In this document: positions 52,941 through 61,347 of the stretch, one piece after another
How the letters are laid out: the number at the start of each line of letters is the position of its first letter
Numbering within the stretch: position 1 is the stretch's first letter
Assembly: GCA_023393235.1 (NCBI GenBank)
Contig: JAEWMH010000055.1
Span: 1-64,000, forward strand
Reading direction: 5' to 3'
Length of the DNA: 64,000 bases
DNA from: Bacillota bacterium
Lineage (GTDB): Bacteria; Bacillota; Bacilli; Paenibacillales; NBRC-103111
Position numbers and translations under genes: made by a program
Notes under the pieces: model-generated
Seen by the model: the letters and a program-made list of their open reading frames with translations, nothing else
Databases searched by the model: none
Told to the model about the DNA's origin: nothing

Positions 52941-54705
52941 AGAGAGAAGAGGCGGTGCCACTTGGGCCGGCCAAAAATTTGGGGAAGGTGACGGTAACCT
53001 GTGTGCCTTGGTCCGGGTCGCTGGTAATCTCCAGACCATACGCCGGTCCGAACAGAATCTGGATCCGGTCATGGACATTCTTCAGCCCGTATCCCCGGGC
53101 ATGGGGAGCCAGAAGCTGCTCCAGGGTTTCCGCATCCATACCGGGACCGTTGTCCGCAATGACAAATTGCAGCAGCCCCTCCCCAGTTATGTGACCAGTC
53201 AGGGACACCCGGCCCCGTGTGGGATTTTTTAGAAGCCGGTCAATGCCGTGCTCCAGGGCATTCTCCAGCAGCGGCTGGAAGATCAGATGAATCATATCAT
53301 AATGCAGCAGCTCCTCCTCCACCTGGCAGTCAAAATCGAAGCTGTTATTATGCATGATCAGCTGGATCTGCATGTAGGCGTTGGCATTCTCCAGCTCCTG
53401 GCTGACGGCAATCACATTCTTGCCCTTGTTGAGCACCGTCCGGTAAAACTTGGAGACAGTTGTGGTGATGCGGCTGATCTCCATGGCATCGATCTCCAGA
53501 GCCTTCCAGTTGATGATGGACAGGGTATTATAGAGGAAATGCGGGTTGATCTGGGTTTGCAGCGCCTTCAGCTCCGCTTCCTTCTGGATAATCTTGCTCT
53601 GGTACACCTCTTCGATCAGGGTATTGATGTTACCCAGCATCCGGTTGAACCGGTTGGTCAGCTGGCCGATTTCGTCGGTGGAGGAGCTGGCCACGGACAC
53701 CTTGAGGTTGCCGTTTTCGACCATCATCATGGTTTTATTCAGGTGGGTGATCCGTCTGACGAAGGTGCTGGAAAACAGGGAAATGATGAACAGCAGGATA
53801 AGCAGACACAGGCCAATGATCAGCGCCGCCGCTTTGACAATACTGCGGACATCCACAGACAAGCCGCTGCGGGGGGTGAAATAGAATACCCTCCAGCCGG
53901 TTTCGGCAATTTCCCCCTGGACATACATGTATTCGGTTTGTCCGTACTTGAGGAACCCGTTGCTGCCGGTTAATTCCGGAAGCAGCTGTCCATCCTGTCC
54001 CGGGAGTGCCTCCATCCCTACATTCCTGGCCAGTACCGGCTGCCCCTCCCGGTTCACAATCAGCACCCCGTAGGAGGACGCCTGCACATCCTCCAGCCCC
54101 TTGAACAGACTGTCCCCGTCGAGACTCAAAAAAAGGATGGCAGCGGATTGGCCCTCAGGCCGTCTGTTATCTGTGTCTGTAAAGGTCCGTGTGGCGAAAA
54201 ACTTGCCGTTGTTGGCGCTCCATTGTGTTTTGTCCGGCTCCCCTTGACCGGCTGTCCGTGCCCAAGGCAGGGTGTCCGACAATTGAAGCGGAAGAATATA
54301 TTCCCCGCGCAGAAGCTCCGTCCGGTTGGTAAACACCGAAATCTGCAGAATATCCGGGTTGAAATCGAGAATATTCCCGAAGAACGGGTCCACATAATCC
54401 CGGTACAAGCCTGTAAAATCTCCGCTGGTCGCATTAAAAATTTGCTTGAACACAATATTCTGCGTGACCGAATTAATAATCGCCTCATATTGCCGGGTCC
54501 GGTAGCTGATGGACTCCGCAGCCTGCCGCACGGAGTTGTCCAGATTCTGACGCGCCTGCTTCAGCAGCAGACCATTGGCCTGCATGTAGGAGAAGGCGCC
54601 CAGCATAATCAGCGGGATAATGCTGACGGTCAGATAAGACACAATGAGCTTTTGCCGGAAACGGAGATTCTGGAAATAGTGGATCAGCCGGTTTGGTTTT
54701 TTCAT
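52939..54705 (-). CDS. Sensor histidine kinase (YesM family)
   Basis: In this 588-residue protein, helices at ~20-40 and ~285-308 frame an extracellular sensor. A HAMP domain (~310-360), the His_kinase motif LQTQINPHFLYNTLSIINW and the ATPase motifs LLENALEHGID and DNGPGMD follow. It phosphorylates the response regulator encoded 3 bp upstream. Together they probably sense the sugar carried by the adjacent ABC system. Confidence 0.92.
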   Translation of the reverse strand: MKKPNRLIHYFQNLRFRQKLIVSYLTVSIIPLIMLGAFSYMQANGLLLKQARQNLDNSVRQAAESISYRTRQYEAIINSVTQNIVFKQIFNATSGDFTGLYRDYVDPFFGNILDFNPDILQISVFTNRTELLRGEYILPLQLSDTLPWARTAGQGEPDKTQWSANNGKFFATRTFTDTDNRRPEGQSAAILFLSLDGDSLFKGLEDVQASSYGVLIVNREGQPVLARNVGMEALPGQDGQLLPELTGSNGFLKYGQTEYMYVQGEIAETGWRVFYFTPRSGLSVDVRSIVKAAALIIGLCLLILLFIISLFSSTFVRRITHLNKTMMMVENGNLKVSVASSSTDEIGQLTNRFNRMLGNINTLIEEVYQSKIIQKEAELKALQTQINPHFLYNTLSIINWKALEIDAMEISRITTTVSKFYRTVLNKGKNVIAVSQELENANAYMQIQLIMHNNSFDFDCQVEEELLHYDMIHLIFQPLLENALEHGIDRLLKNPTRGRVSLTGHITGEGLLQFVIADNGPGMDAETLEQLLAPHARGYGLKNVHDRIQILFGPAYGLEITSDPDQGTQVTVTFPKFLAGPSGTASSL

Positions 54706-54708
54706 GGG

Positions 54709-56241
54709 TCAGCCGTACTGCTCGCGGTATTTGGCGGGACTGACGCCAAAATGGTTCTTGAAGATTTTACCGAAGTACGAATCATTCGGATATCCTACCA
54801 TCCCGCTGATATGGGCGATCGTATGATTGGTGCGCAGCAGAGCCTCTCCGGCCTTCCTCATTCTTACTGCGGTCAAATATTTCACCAGCGTCTGCCCCAT
54901 CTCCTTGCTGAACAGATGGCTCACATAGGTCTGGGTCAGGAACACCTGGTCAGCGATCCATTGCAGGCTGATATCGGTCATATAATGCTCCTCAATGAGC
55001 TGGAGGATATCCTTGATGACCTTCTTGGTATACTCCTGGCCGCCGCTTTCCTCACCGATGCCCAGTTTGGTAAACACGCCCTCCGCTAAAACCCGCATAT
55101 CGCTTAAGGAACGGCTGGCGAAAATTCCCTCCACATAAGCCCGGAAGTCGATTTGGCTCTCCTTGCCGCAGGTCTCCAGCAGCTTTTTGGTCAGCTCGAT
55201 GCACATATATTTGATGTAGACGGCAGAATGGTCGTGACCGTCCGCCATCACCTGAAAAAAATGCTCCATCCCCTTGCGGAAGCTGTAATAATCCTTGGCG
55301 TTCAAGTGCCAATACAAGGGCTCCATCAGGGCGCTGACGCTGGAGGTATCGGAATGGCTGCCCCCTTGGCCGCTGTCGGTGTAGAACACAACACTTTCCT
55401 TATAGAAAAACCGGTTGGACAGAAGCTCCTCCATCTGCCGGTATTCATCCTTCACTTGTCCGGGCTCCGTCAGGCAGCGGCCAATCACCAGGACTACCCG
55501 TTCCCCGTAGCTGTCTGTGATGCCCTGCTTCAGCCGCGGTCCCAGCTGTCCGTCCGGCTGGCTGCCGGCAGGGAGCAGAATAAACAGCAGGCTTTGGTTC
55601 TCGTTCAAGTTGATATATTCAAACTCGTGGCCCACCCACTGTTTAATCACCTCGGGGAACAACTGGCCGTGACGGTCAAAGAAGCGCTGCCCGAAGTCCA
55701 CCAGCACCAGCTGCACCTGCCGCCCCTCCAGGGAAAATCCGGCTGCCCCGTCCCCCTCCCGCGGCAAAGCGTCGCCCACCAGCTCCAGAAGCATCCGCTC
55801 CCGCTCATATTCCATGCCCTTCTGGTAGCCCAGACGAAGCTGCTGCTCCTGCGCCTGCCGGTCCTTCTCCTCCTGGCAGAGCTTGCTCACATTGGTGAAC
55901 ACCCGCAGGAACTCCTCCACCTCTACTGGCTTCAGCAAATACGCGAAGATATTATATCCAATGGCCTGCTGGGCATAAGCGAATTCCCCGTAGGCGCTAT
56001 AGATGATAATCTTCAGGCTGCCGTAGCGCTCCCGGGCCTGGCGGCTCAGCTCCAGCCCGTCCATAAAGGGCATCTTGATGTCGGTGAACAAAATATCCAC
56101 CGGCTCCTGCTCCATCAGCGCCAGCGCCTCTTCCCCGTTTTCCGCTTCCACTATTTCAAACGGAAACTGGTACTTCCGCAGGAGCCGGGCCACTCCGTCC
56201 CGTTCAATCTGCTCATCGTCCACTAGCAATATCCGGAACAC
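54709..56241 (-). CDS. AraC-type response regulator (YesN family)
   Basis: The 510-residue protein has a receiver domain (VDDEQIERDG; phospho-acceptor in LFTDIKMPFMDG; Lys in LLKPVEVEEF), a long middle region and two AraC helix-turn-helices at the C-terminus (ISLQWIADQVFLTQTYVSHL; IAHISGMVGYPNDSYFGKIF). It starts at GTG behind GGGGGGAG. Likely activator of the adjacent transporter genes. Confidence 0.93.
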   Translation of the reverse strand: MFRILLVDDEQIERDGVARLLRKYQFPFEIVEAENGEEALALMEQEPVDILFTDIKMPFMDGLELSRQARERYGSLKIIIYSAYGEFAYAQQAIGYNIFAYLLKPVEVEEFLRVFTNVSKLCQEEKDRQAQEQQLRLGYQKGMEYERERMLLELVGDALPREGDGAAGFSLEGRQVQLVLVDFGQRFFDRHGQLFPEVIKQWVGHEFEYINLNENQSLLFILLPAGSQPDGQLGPRLKQGITDSYGERVVLVIGRCLTEPGQVKDEYRQMEELLSNRFFYKESVVFYTDSGQGGSHSDTSSVSALMEPLYWHLNAKDYYSFRKGMEHFFQVMADGHDHSAVYIKYMCIELTKKLLETCGKESQIDFRAYVEGIFASRSLSDMRVLAEGVFTKLGIGEESGGQEYTKKVIKDILQLIEEHYMTDISLQWIADQVFLTQTYVSHLFSKEMGQTLVKYLTAVRMRKAGEALLRTNHTIAHISGMVGYPNDSYFGKIFKNHFGVSPAKYREQYG

Positions 56242-56259
56242 CGTTCTCCCCCCGTTGAC

Positions 56260-56287
56260 TGCAATCGTTTACAGCCATTATAGCATA
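56260..56287 (-). promoter_or_regulatory. Extended -10 promoter with cre-like site before the YesMN-type genes
   Basis: On the minus strand TATGCTATAAT (TG-extended -10, TATAAT at 56277-56282) is followed at once by a cre-like element. Read on the plus strand, TGCAATCGTTTACA (56260-56273) matches the CcpA consensus except at position 3. A cre over the start site predicts catabolite repression of this two-component system. Confidence 0.6.
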
Positions 56288-56509
56288 CCCATCTTGGGGC
56301 GGAGAATTTACTTTGGCTGGCAGAAAAAGCGCATTCCCGCGTTATTTCGCCATGCGGTGCCTCTCCGGTCGGAGGGTGAACGGAGATGGGGAGCTGGAGG
56401 ACGCGATGATCTGGATGTGGAGAGCGGGCAGACATGAGGAAATTAGGAAGCGGGCAGACGGAGGATGGTTCCCAAGTGGATAAGGTGATGATGGACAGCA
56501 ACTGCGGCG

Positions 56510-56769
56510 GCTAACGGAACTCAGAAGCTCTTAGAAGCCAAAAACTAACCTTTTTCCCGGCTAACGGAACTAATCCGCTCTTAGCGGGGATTTCGGTGTC
56601 CAAATAGGCTGAAAGCTCCGGCTAAGAGCTTCTCAGTTCCGCTAGAATTTCAAAACCTGCCTTTTCGAACGCTAAGGTCTCCTGAGTTCCGTTAGCCGTT
56701 ACGCCCACGCAGTTAGCAGCTCCCGCCCCCTCCGCATTATTGATCGCTAAGGTCTTCTTAGTTCCGTTA
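56510..56769. repeat. Tetrad repeat array T6 with an extra fifth unit
   Basis: Forward units start CTAACGGAAC at 56511 and 56561. Inverted units have CAGTTCC and GAGTTCC ending at 56640 and 56690. Both pairs are 50 bp apart. A third inverted unit (GGTCTTCTTAGTTCCGTTAC) has its GTTCC at 56761, 75 bp further on. No credible gene lies in 56288-56840. Confidence 0.88.
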
Positions 56770-56840
56770 CCGCAGCTCACCTGCTCAGCCACCCCAGGTT
56801 CCATCCGTCAGCCGCCTCCCCCTCCCCCCGCGCAGCCACA

Positions 56841-56874
56841 GCACAAAAAAGACGCATCCTTGTGCGGATGCGTC
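56841..56874 (-). terminator. Terminator after the propeptide gene
   Basis: A 9-bp perfect stem (56851-56859 with 56866-56874) with a 6-nt loop is followed on the minus strand by TTTTTT. It lies 16 bp after the 44-codon gene, marking it as the true end of the transcript. Confidence 0.92.
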
Positions 56875-56889
56875 CTCTGCCTTACCCGA

Positions 56890-57024
56890 TCAGCCGCCTT
56901 CTCCATGGGACAGCGGTTGGATGACGCCGGGTTTGGTCGGGGCGATGCGGTCAACCAGCGAAAGCTCACTTGCTGCGCTTACTGCTACCAGTACCAGAAG
57001 AAATACGGAAATCCATTTTCGCAT
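56890..57024 (-). CDS. Secreted quorum-sensing propeptide (Alo/Phr-like), 44 aa
   Basis: The 44-codon gene starts ATG at 57024 with AAAGGAG 9 bp upstream and stops at 56890. It begins inside the last 59 bp of the receptor gene in another frame. The product has a Lys/Arg start, a hydrophobic signal (MRKWISVFLLVLVAVSAAS), a polar middle with DRIAPTKPGV, and the end IQPLSHGEGG. This is the plan of RRNPP propeptides: secreted, cut to a C-terminal short peptide and re-imported by Opp. Paenibacillaceae carry many such receptor-peptide (Alo) pairs. The mature peptide is inferred, most simply the last 5-7 residues. Confidence 0.8.
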   Translation of the reverse strand: MRKWISVFLLVLVAVSAASELSLVDRIAPTKPGVIQPLSHGEGG

Positions 57025-58429
57025 CGGGGATCACTCCTTTCATAATGGATTCAAATTCTTCTTTCTGCACATCATGGGCCATGCTGCGGTATTTCTCGAA
57101 CCAGGCGGCGCAGGCCATAGCCAGATGCTCATTATGGGAAGCCAAAGCTTGGCGTAACGCCCATAGCAAATAATCCACTCCCTCCGCTATCAGCCCTTGC
57201 TGGAAGTGGTACACGCCCAACCCGTACAGGAGTTGGATGCGGCGGTTCAGCCGGAACGAAAGCGAGTAGTACCCGCGGCTCTCCTTGTCCGGAGAATCCT
57301 CCATCAACGCCAGTACATCCTCCTTAAAAAAAGGAAACACATCATCCACATTTTCACCGTATCGGATGGCCGCTTCAATGATCGTAAGCAAACCGGGAAT
57401 TTTCTCGTCAGCATGTCCATTCAGAAACTCTACATAATCCAGCAGATACTCGAATCTCCCCATGAGGATATGTAAATTCAACCGGTTGGCTTCGGCAAAA
57501 ACAGCCAGCCGCTGCACCTCCGCCCTGCCCGTCTCATCCAGATCGTCAAACCAGCTCAGGTCGCGGTATTGGCCCAAATAAGCAAAGGCCTCCTCATATC
57601 GTCCCTGCTTCTCCAGAGCGTTTCCCCTTAACAGGTAGCTCTGGCCGTAATACACCACAAGAGGCCGCTCAGCCGGAAATAACCTTTCCCCTCGAGCCCC
57701 CCGTTCCTTCCGTTCGGATTCCAGATGCACACACAGAAGGGTAAGCGACAGCATTTCCTCCGCCATTTCGTTAACCTTATCCCACCGCTGGATAATAAAA
57801 TAGGTATTAGCCAAATGAAGCAGCGCATCCAGCTGGACATGCTCCGGCAAACGGCTGCGGTGGGGTGCGAAGCGGATGGCCGCTTCACGGTACCGGTCCA
57901 GATCGAAGCCTTGGCTGATTTCGGCGCGGAACCATCTGTAGTGGCTGACGGCAAACCGTTCGGAATGCTGCTTGATCTCCGTTTCAATCACATACCGGTA
58001 CAGCGGGATCGCGTCGATTTTACGGCCGCTTTCGAACAGCTCCTCCGCCAGCTTGAACACAGCCGGCAGGTGCTGCGGCTCATCCATCAAACCATTTAAA
58101 ACCCGGCGCACTAAATCCGTCCGGTTGATATCCATGCAGCGCAGCAAAAAAGGCTTGATGCGGCGCCATTGCATTTTGCCGTTACACAGAAAGTCGTTCA
58201 TGTACTCCGGATACAGCCACCCCTCGGGTTGGCCGAGGATGCGAGTGATGGAATCCAACAGCGTCAGGGGAGCCGGCTTGGACATGCGGTTGATGCTTTC
58301 TTCAAGCACATGCAGGTTCACCGGAATTTGATAGGCCAAGCTGCTTAGGGTCTGGCCGCGTCTGTTCAGTTCCTCTGAAATTTTGGAGTAAAGCTTGCTG
58401 CTGGTTTCCAAGGAAAGCTGCATCCCCAT
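56966..58429 (-). CDS. RRNPP-family TPR quorum-sensing receptor (Alo/Rap/AimR-like)
   Basis: The 487-residue cytoplasmic protein has a short N-terminal helix-turn-helix-like region (~8-75, LNRRGQTLSSLAYQIPVNL), then nine or more TPR-like helical pairs to ~465 (LFESGRKIDAIPLYRYVI; ALEKQGRYEEAFAYLGQYRD; YHFQQGLIAEGVDYLLWALR). HTH plus TPR is the RRNPP layout, and the overlapping downstream propeptide gene completes the pair. AGAGGTGATC precedes the ATG. An AT-rich stretch at 58500-58545 with TATAAT-like boxes is the probable promoter. It probably binds DNA and switches on re-imported peptide. Targets unknown. Confidence 0.82.
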   Translation of the reverse strand: MGMQLSLETSSKLYSKISEELNRRGQTLSSLAYQIPVNLHVLEESINRMSKPAPLTLLDSITRILGQPEGWLYPEYMNDFLCNGKMQWRRIKPFLLRCMDINRTDLVRRVLNGLMDEPQHLPAVFKLAEELFESGRKIDAIPLYRYVIETEIKQHSERFAVSHYRWFRAEISQGFDLDRYREAAIRFAPHRSRLPEHVQLDALLHLANTYFIIQRWDKVNEMAEEMLSLTLLCVHLESERKERGARGERLFPAERPLVVYYGQSYLLRGNALEKQGRYEEAFAYLGQYRDLSWFDDLDETGRAEVQRLAVFAEANRLNLHILMGRFEYLLDYVEFLNGHADEKIPGLLTIIEAAIRYGENVDDVFPFFKEDVLALMEDSPDKESRGYYSLSFRLNRRIQLLYGLGVYHFQQGLIAEGVDYLLWALRQALASHNEHLAMACAAWFEKYRSMAHDVQKEEFESIMKGVIPDAKMDFRISSGTGSSKRSK

Positions 58430-58567
58430 TGATCACCTCTGAAACGGACTCGTTCTTATCGATCCAATCTATAAAACTATTTCAAACACTTCTGGGATTT
58501 TTATACATTACAATTATATACTATAAAAGCTGAATTGAAAATGGTGAATTGGAAGATTTATCACATG

Positions 58568-58662
58568 GAAAAGCGCCGCCTCCAGCTGCGATCACCGGAC
58601 AGCCTCCTCCACCACTGGAGTTATTATGGCCGCACAGATGAATAGCCGGAGACAGGCGCTTC
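58568..58662 (-). terminator. Possible large stem after the SUFU gene
   Basis: GAAGCGCC and GGAGAC pieces near 58648-58662 can pair with GGCGCTTTTC (58567-58576) across a structured ~70-nt loop, with a short T-run at the end. Only a weak terminator candidate. Confidence 0.3.
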
Positions 58663-58675
58663 GAGGGTCAAGCGT

Positions 58676-59740
58676 TTAACCGATGGTTTCCACCACATTC
58701 CCGTCCTGGTCCTTGATGTATGTTTTTCTTACACGCACGATCAGATTCTTCGCGGTAAACAGCTTGTAGTCGCCTTCCACAGGGCGTAGGGTATTGGACA
58801 GCTCCTGCACGGCAGCCTCGCTTAGGCTGATCCGGACGGCTTTCTCCCCCTCCTCATAGCCGGTTTCCTGGCCCAGCTGGAGGATCACCGCCAGATTCTG
58901 GCTGTTGAGGGTCAGCTCCTTGCTCTTCAGCAGGCGCCCCCGCAGCAGCTTGGCCACCGTTCCAGCCTGCTTCGCCCCCATGATCAGGACTGCCGGAGCC
59001 TTGCTTAATAACCGGTTTTTGCCCGGCTCCCACTCCAGCTGGTCCACGTAGAAGAAACCCGTATTGGACCCGTCCCGCTCAATCCCCTCCTGCACCGCCT
59101 CGGCGATGCCGGGCTTCCGCAAGAGTGAATCCCTGGACAAATCCGTAATATAACTGGGAAGCGCCTCATGAGCAGCCTGGAGGAATGCATTGGTGTTCCA
59201 GGACATCATGGCCTCCAGCTCATCCGCTGTAATCCCCACCATCTGCAGAAATTCCACCCGCCCATTAGGCGTATCAATCGCCGGCAGCTCAGGATCATCG
59301 GTAAAGGCCAAGGACGTCAGTTGGGTATCCGCTCCCAGGCAGATAGGCCCGTTGGCATCCAGATGATGGCCGGAGGCAAAGAAGTTCCCGCTGGAGAATA
59401 CATATCTGGCCATATTCTGCAGCAGGCTCATAGCCCAGGCCGGAGGCTCCTGCTCGTCCGCCGAACGGACCAGCCGGAAGGTCAGCTCGAAGCCGTACCC
59501 GCTGTATTCCGGGTCGTCGGACTCCTTTTCATACAATTCCGAGAACCCGAAGGTGACAAAATGCCAATGGGGATAGGGCAGCTTTGCTTTATAGGCACTG
59601 ATCCCGTTCAGCGGATCCTTGCCTCCCAGCATATAGGGCAAGAGAGCAGCATAATGCTTCGGCTCCTGGGGTCCGTACAATCTCCTCATCTGCTCCTCAA
59701 TGGCATCCCAACCGGCTGCCTCCACTTCTTCCTCGCTCAT
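58676..59740 (-). CDS. Suppressor-of-fused (SUFU) domain protein
   Basis: The 354-residue protein has SUFU signatures: GGKDPLNGISAYKA, HWHFVTFGFSELYEK, GYGFELTFRLVR and QNMARYVFSSGNFFASGHHL, followed by ICLGADTQLTSLAFTDDPEL. Bacterial SUFU proteins are found among immunity proteins of polymorphic toxin systems. The ATG at 59740 has GGAGGG 7 bp upstream; an upstream TTG would put the ribosome site inside the gene. It is divergent from the DUF2625-SUKH pair. Confidence 0.87.
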   Translation of the reverse strand: MSEEEVEAAGWDAIEEQMRRLYGPQEPKHYAALLPYMLGGKDPLNGISAYKAKLPYPHWHFVTFGFSELYEKESDDPEYSGYGFELTFRLVRSADEQEPPAWAMSLLQNMARYVFSSGNFFASGHHLDANGPICLGADTQLTSLAFTDDPELPAIDTPNGRVEFLQMVGITADELEAMMSWNTNAFLQAAHEALPSYITDLSRDSLLRKPGIAEAVQEGIERDGSNTGFFYVDQLEWEPGKNRLLSKAPAVLIMGAKQAGTVAKLLRGRLLKSKELTLNSQNLAVILQLGQETGYEEGEKAVRISLSEAAVQELSNTLRPVEGDYKLFTAKNLIVRVRKTYIKDQDGNVVETIG

Positions 59741-59947
59741 TTTATTCCCTCCCAATATGAATGTATGTACAGCTTGTCCGCAAAATGGATACCTCCTGGG
59801 GATATTACCCTACTTCTTCCTATGTTAACCAACACGGTCTGCGGCCTGCGGAGGGTGACCGGCTTTTTCTGCCTCTTGTACGGTTTCATGTTACACTAAA
59901 CGTACAACAGCCCGACAGGTGCTGCAGATGCAAAAAGGAGGGACCCG

Positions 59948-60619
59948 ATGAACAAACGAAGTGCTTCTGACCTGATCGATTACGAGCATCACGCATGGGA
60001 GGAAATACTCGGGCTCTTGGAAGGCAGCTCCAACGCGCCCGTTGTGCTGAAGGCCTCCAGGGAGGCCGGAGAGAAAACCCTGTATCTTTTGCAAGTCAGC
60101 ACAAGGTCTTATCTGGGGGCAGTCGCTTGGGAGGCCGGTGCGATTCTTTGGGACAATGGCTGGGTGGTTCTTCTAGGCGCCGGTCATCCCGATGTGTGCG
60201 GCAGCTTGGCCGGCTGGAACGGCCCGGAGGCAAACCCGCTTCCCACTCTGGAGGGAATGCTGGTGGTGGCCTATGATGTAGCAGGCGGATTCTTTGCTTT
60301 GGATACGGGCAAATTCGGAGGCCATGGCGTGATCCATTATTGGGCTCCGGACAGCCTGGAGTGGGAATCTACGGAGCTGCGGTATTCGGGTTTTCTCAAC
60401 TGGCTGGCCGAGGGGGATCTGGAGCAGTTTTACGGTACGTTCCGCTGGCAGGATTGGCGCAAGGACATGACGCAGCTGGCGGCTGGTGAGATTTTCGCTT
60501 ATTATCCGCCTTTGTGGACCCGGGAGGGCGGCGGGGAAACCAGCAGCAAAGCGCCTATCTCCGTGCTGGAGGCTTGGATGGCAGTAATAGAGTCAACAGG
60601 GAGGGAGAGCGGGGCATGA
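59948..60619 (+). CDS. DUF2625 family protein
   Basis: The 223-residue soluble protein has the DUF2625 pattern: DNGWVVLLGAGHPDVCGSL, LVVAYDVAGGFFALDTGKF, IHYWAPDSLEWE, YSGFLNWL and a final YYPPLW. Biochemical function is unknown. GGAGGG precedes the ATG. Its stop overlaps the next start in ATGA, tying it to a SUKH-like gene. Confidence 0.8.
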   Translation: MNKRSASDLIDYEHHAWEEILGLLEGSSNAPVVLKASREAGEKTLYLLQVSTRSYLGAVAWEAGAILWDNGWVVLLGAGHPDVCGSLAGWNGPEANPLPTLEGMLVVAYDVAGGFFALDTGKFGGHGVIHYWAPDSLEWESTELRYSGFLNWLAEGDLEQFYGTFRWQDWRKDMTQLAAGEIFAYYPPLWTREGGGETSSKAPISVLEAWMAVIESTGRESGA

Positions 60620-61173
60620 ATTGGGAGTCCGTGTTTGAGGTGTGTTACCGGAAACATCGGGGTGCGGGGGCTGAGGAGCTTATGCGGTTCGCCGGGGAGT
60701 GGAACAAGCCGCTGTCGCCGGAGGAAAAAGCGGATATTACCGGGCGGCAGCGTAATCCCTTCCCCGTGACCGATCCGCTGCACAGCCTGTACCGCCCCTT
60801 TGATCCGGGACTATGGACGCTGCCTGCGCTGCCGCTGCCCGCGCTTTACTTGGATTTCCTGAGTTACTCCAATGGCGGCGAGTTCGGAAAAGTGGAACGT
60901 TTCTTCCAGTTTTTCGGGACGGATGATCTGCGCGCCATGATGCTGGCTTATGAGTTTCCCCAATATATGTCCGGCGGGGTTCCTTTCGCTATGGACGGCA
61001 GCGGCCACCACTATATCTGGGACATGCGCTCCCCTCGCGGGAACGGCGAATATCCTATACTGGCGGCCCATTCCGGCAATCTGGGCTACGACGATGCTGC
61101 GCGGATCGCGGACAGCTTCGAGGAGCTGTGCCGGGGAACCGAGTCGGTGGAGGACATCCTCTACAAATCCTGA
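60616..61173 (+). CDS. SMI1/KNR4 (SUKH)-like protein
   Basis: The 185-residue protein contains the SUKH core LPLPALYLDFLSYSNGGEF, a middle FFQFFGTDDLRAMMLAYEF and a DGSGHHYIWDM strand, ending with an Asp/Glu-rich helix (FEELCRGTESVEDILY). SUKH proteins are common toxin immunities. The ATG at 60616 overlaps the DUF2625 stop and has AGGGAG upstream. Confidence 0.75.
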   Translation: MNWESVFEVCYRKHRGAGAEELMRFAGEWNKPLSPEEKADITGRQRNPFPVTDPLHSLYRPFDPGLWTLPALPLPALYLDFLSYSNGGEFGKVERFFQFFGTDDLRAMMLAYEFPQYMSGGVPFAMDGSGHHYIWDMRSPRGNGEYPILAAHSGNLGYDDAARIADSFEELCRGTESVEDILYKS

Positions 61174-61191
61174 AGCAGCGAATGATTTAAA

Positions 61192-61322
61192 TATTCCTTC
61201 CCCAGGTAGCCGCTGCAGATAACAGGCGGTTGATGATCACATACATTTGTTTGAGTTCCATGATAAACTCCTGGCTCCAGACTTCGAAGGTGTCGAATTC
61301 TTCTTTGGAGATCTGATGTTAT
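61192..61322 (-). pseudogene. Possible truncated gene end
   Basis: A minus-strand open frame of ~43 codons reads EEFDTFEVWSQEFIMEL, then KQMYVIINRLL, and ends at TAA (61192). It looks like the helical C-terminus of a real protein, but an in-frame stop lies just upstream, no start fits, and tetrad array T7 begins ~25 bp beyond. I cannot name the family. Confidence 0.35.
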
Positions 61323-61347
61323 TTCGGGGAATCCGTTACACCGGTGG

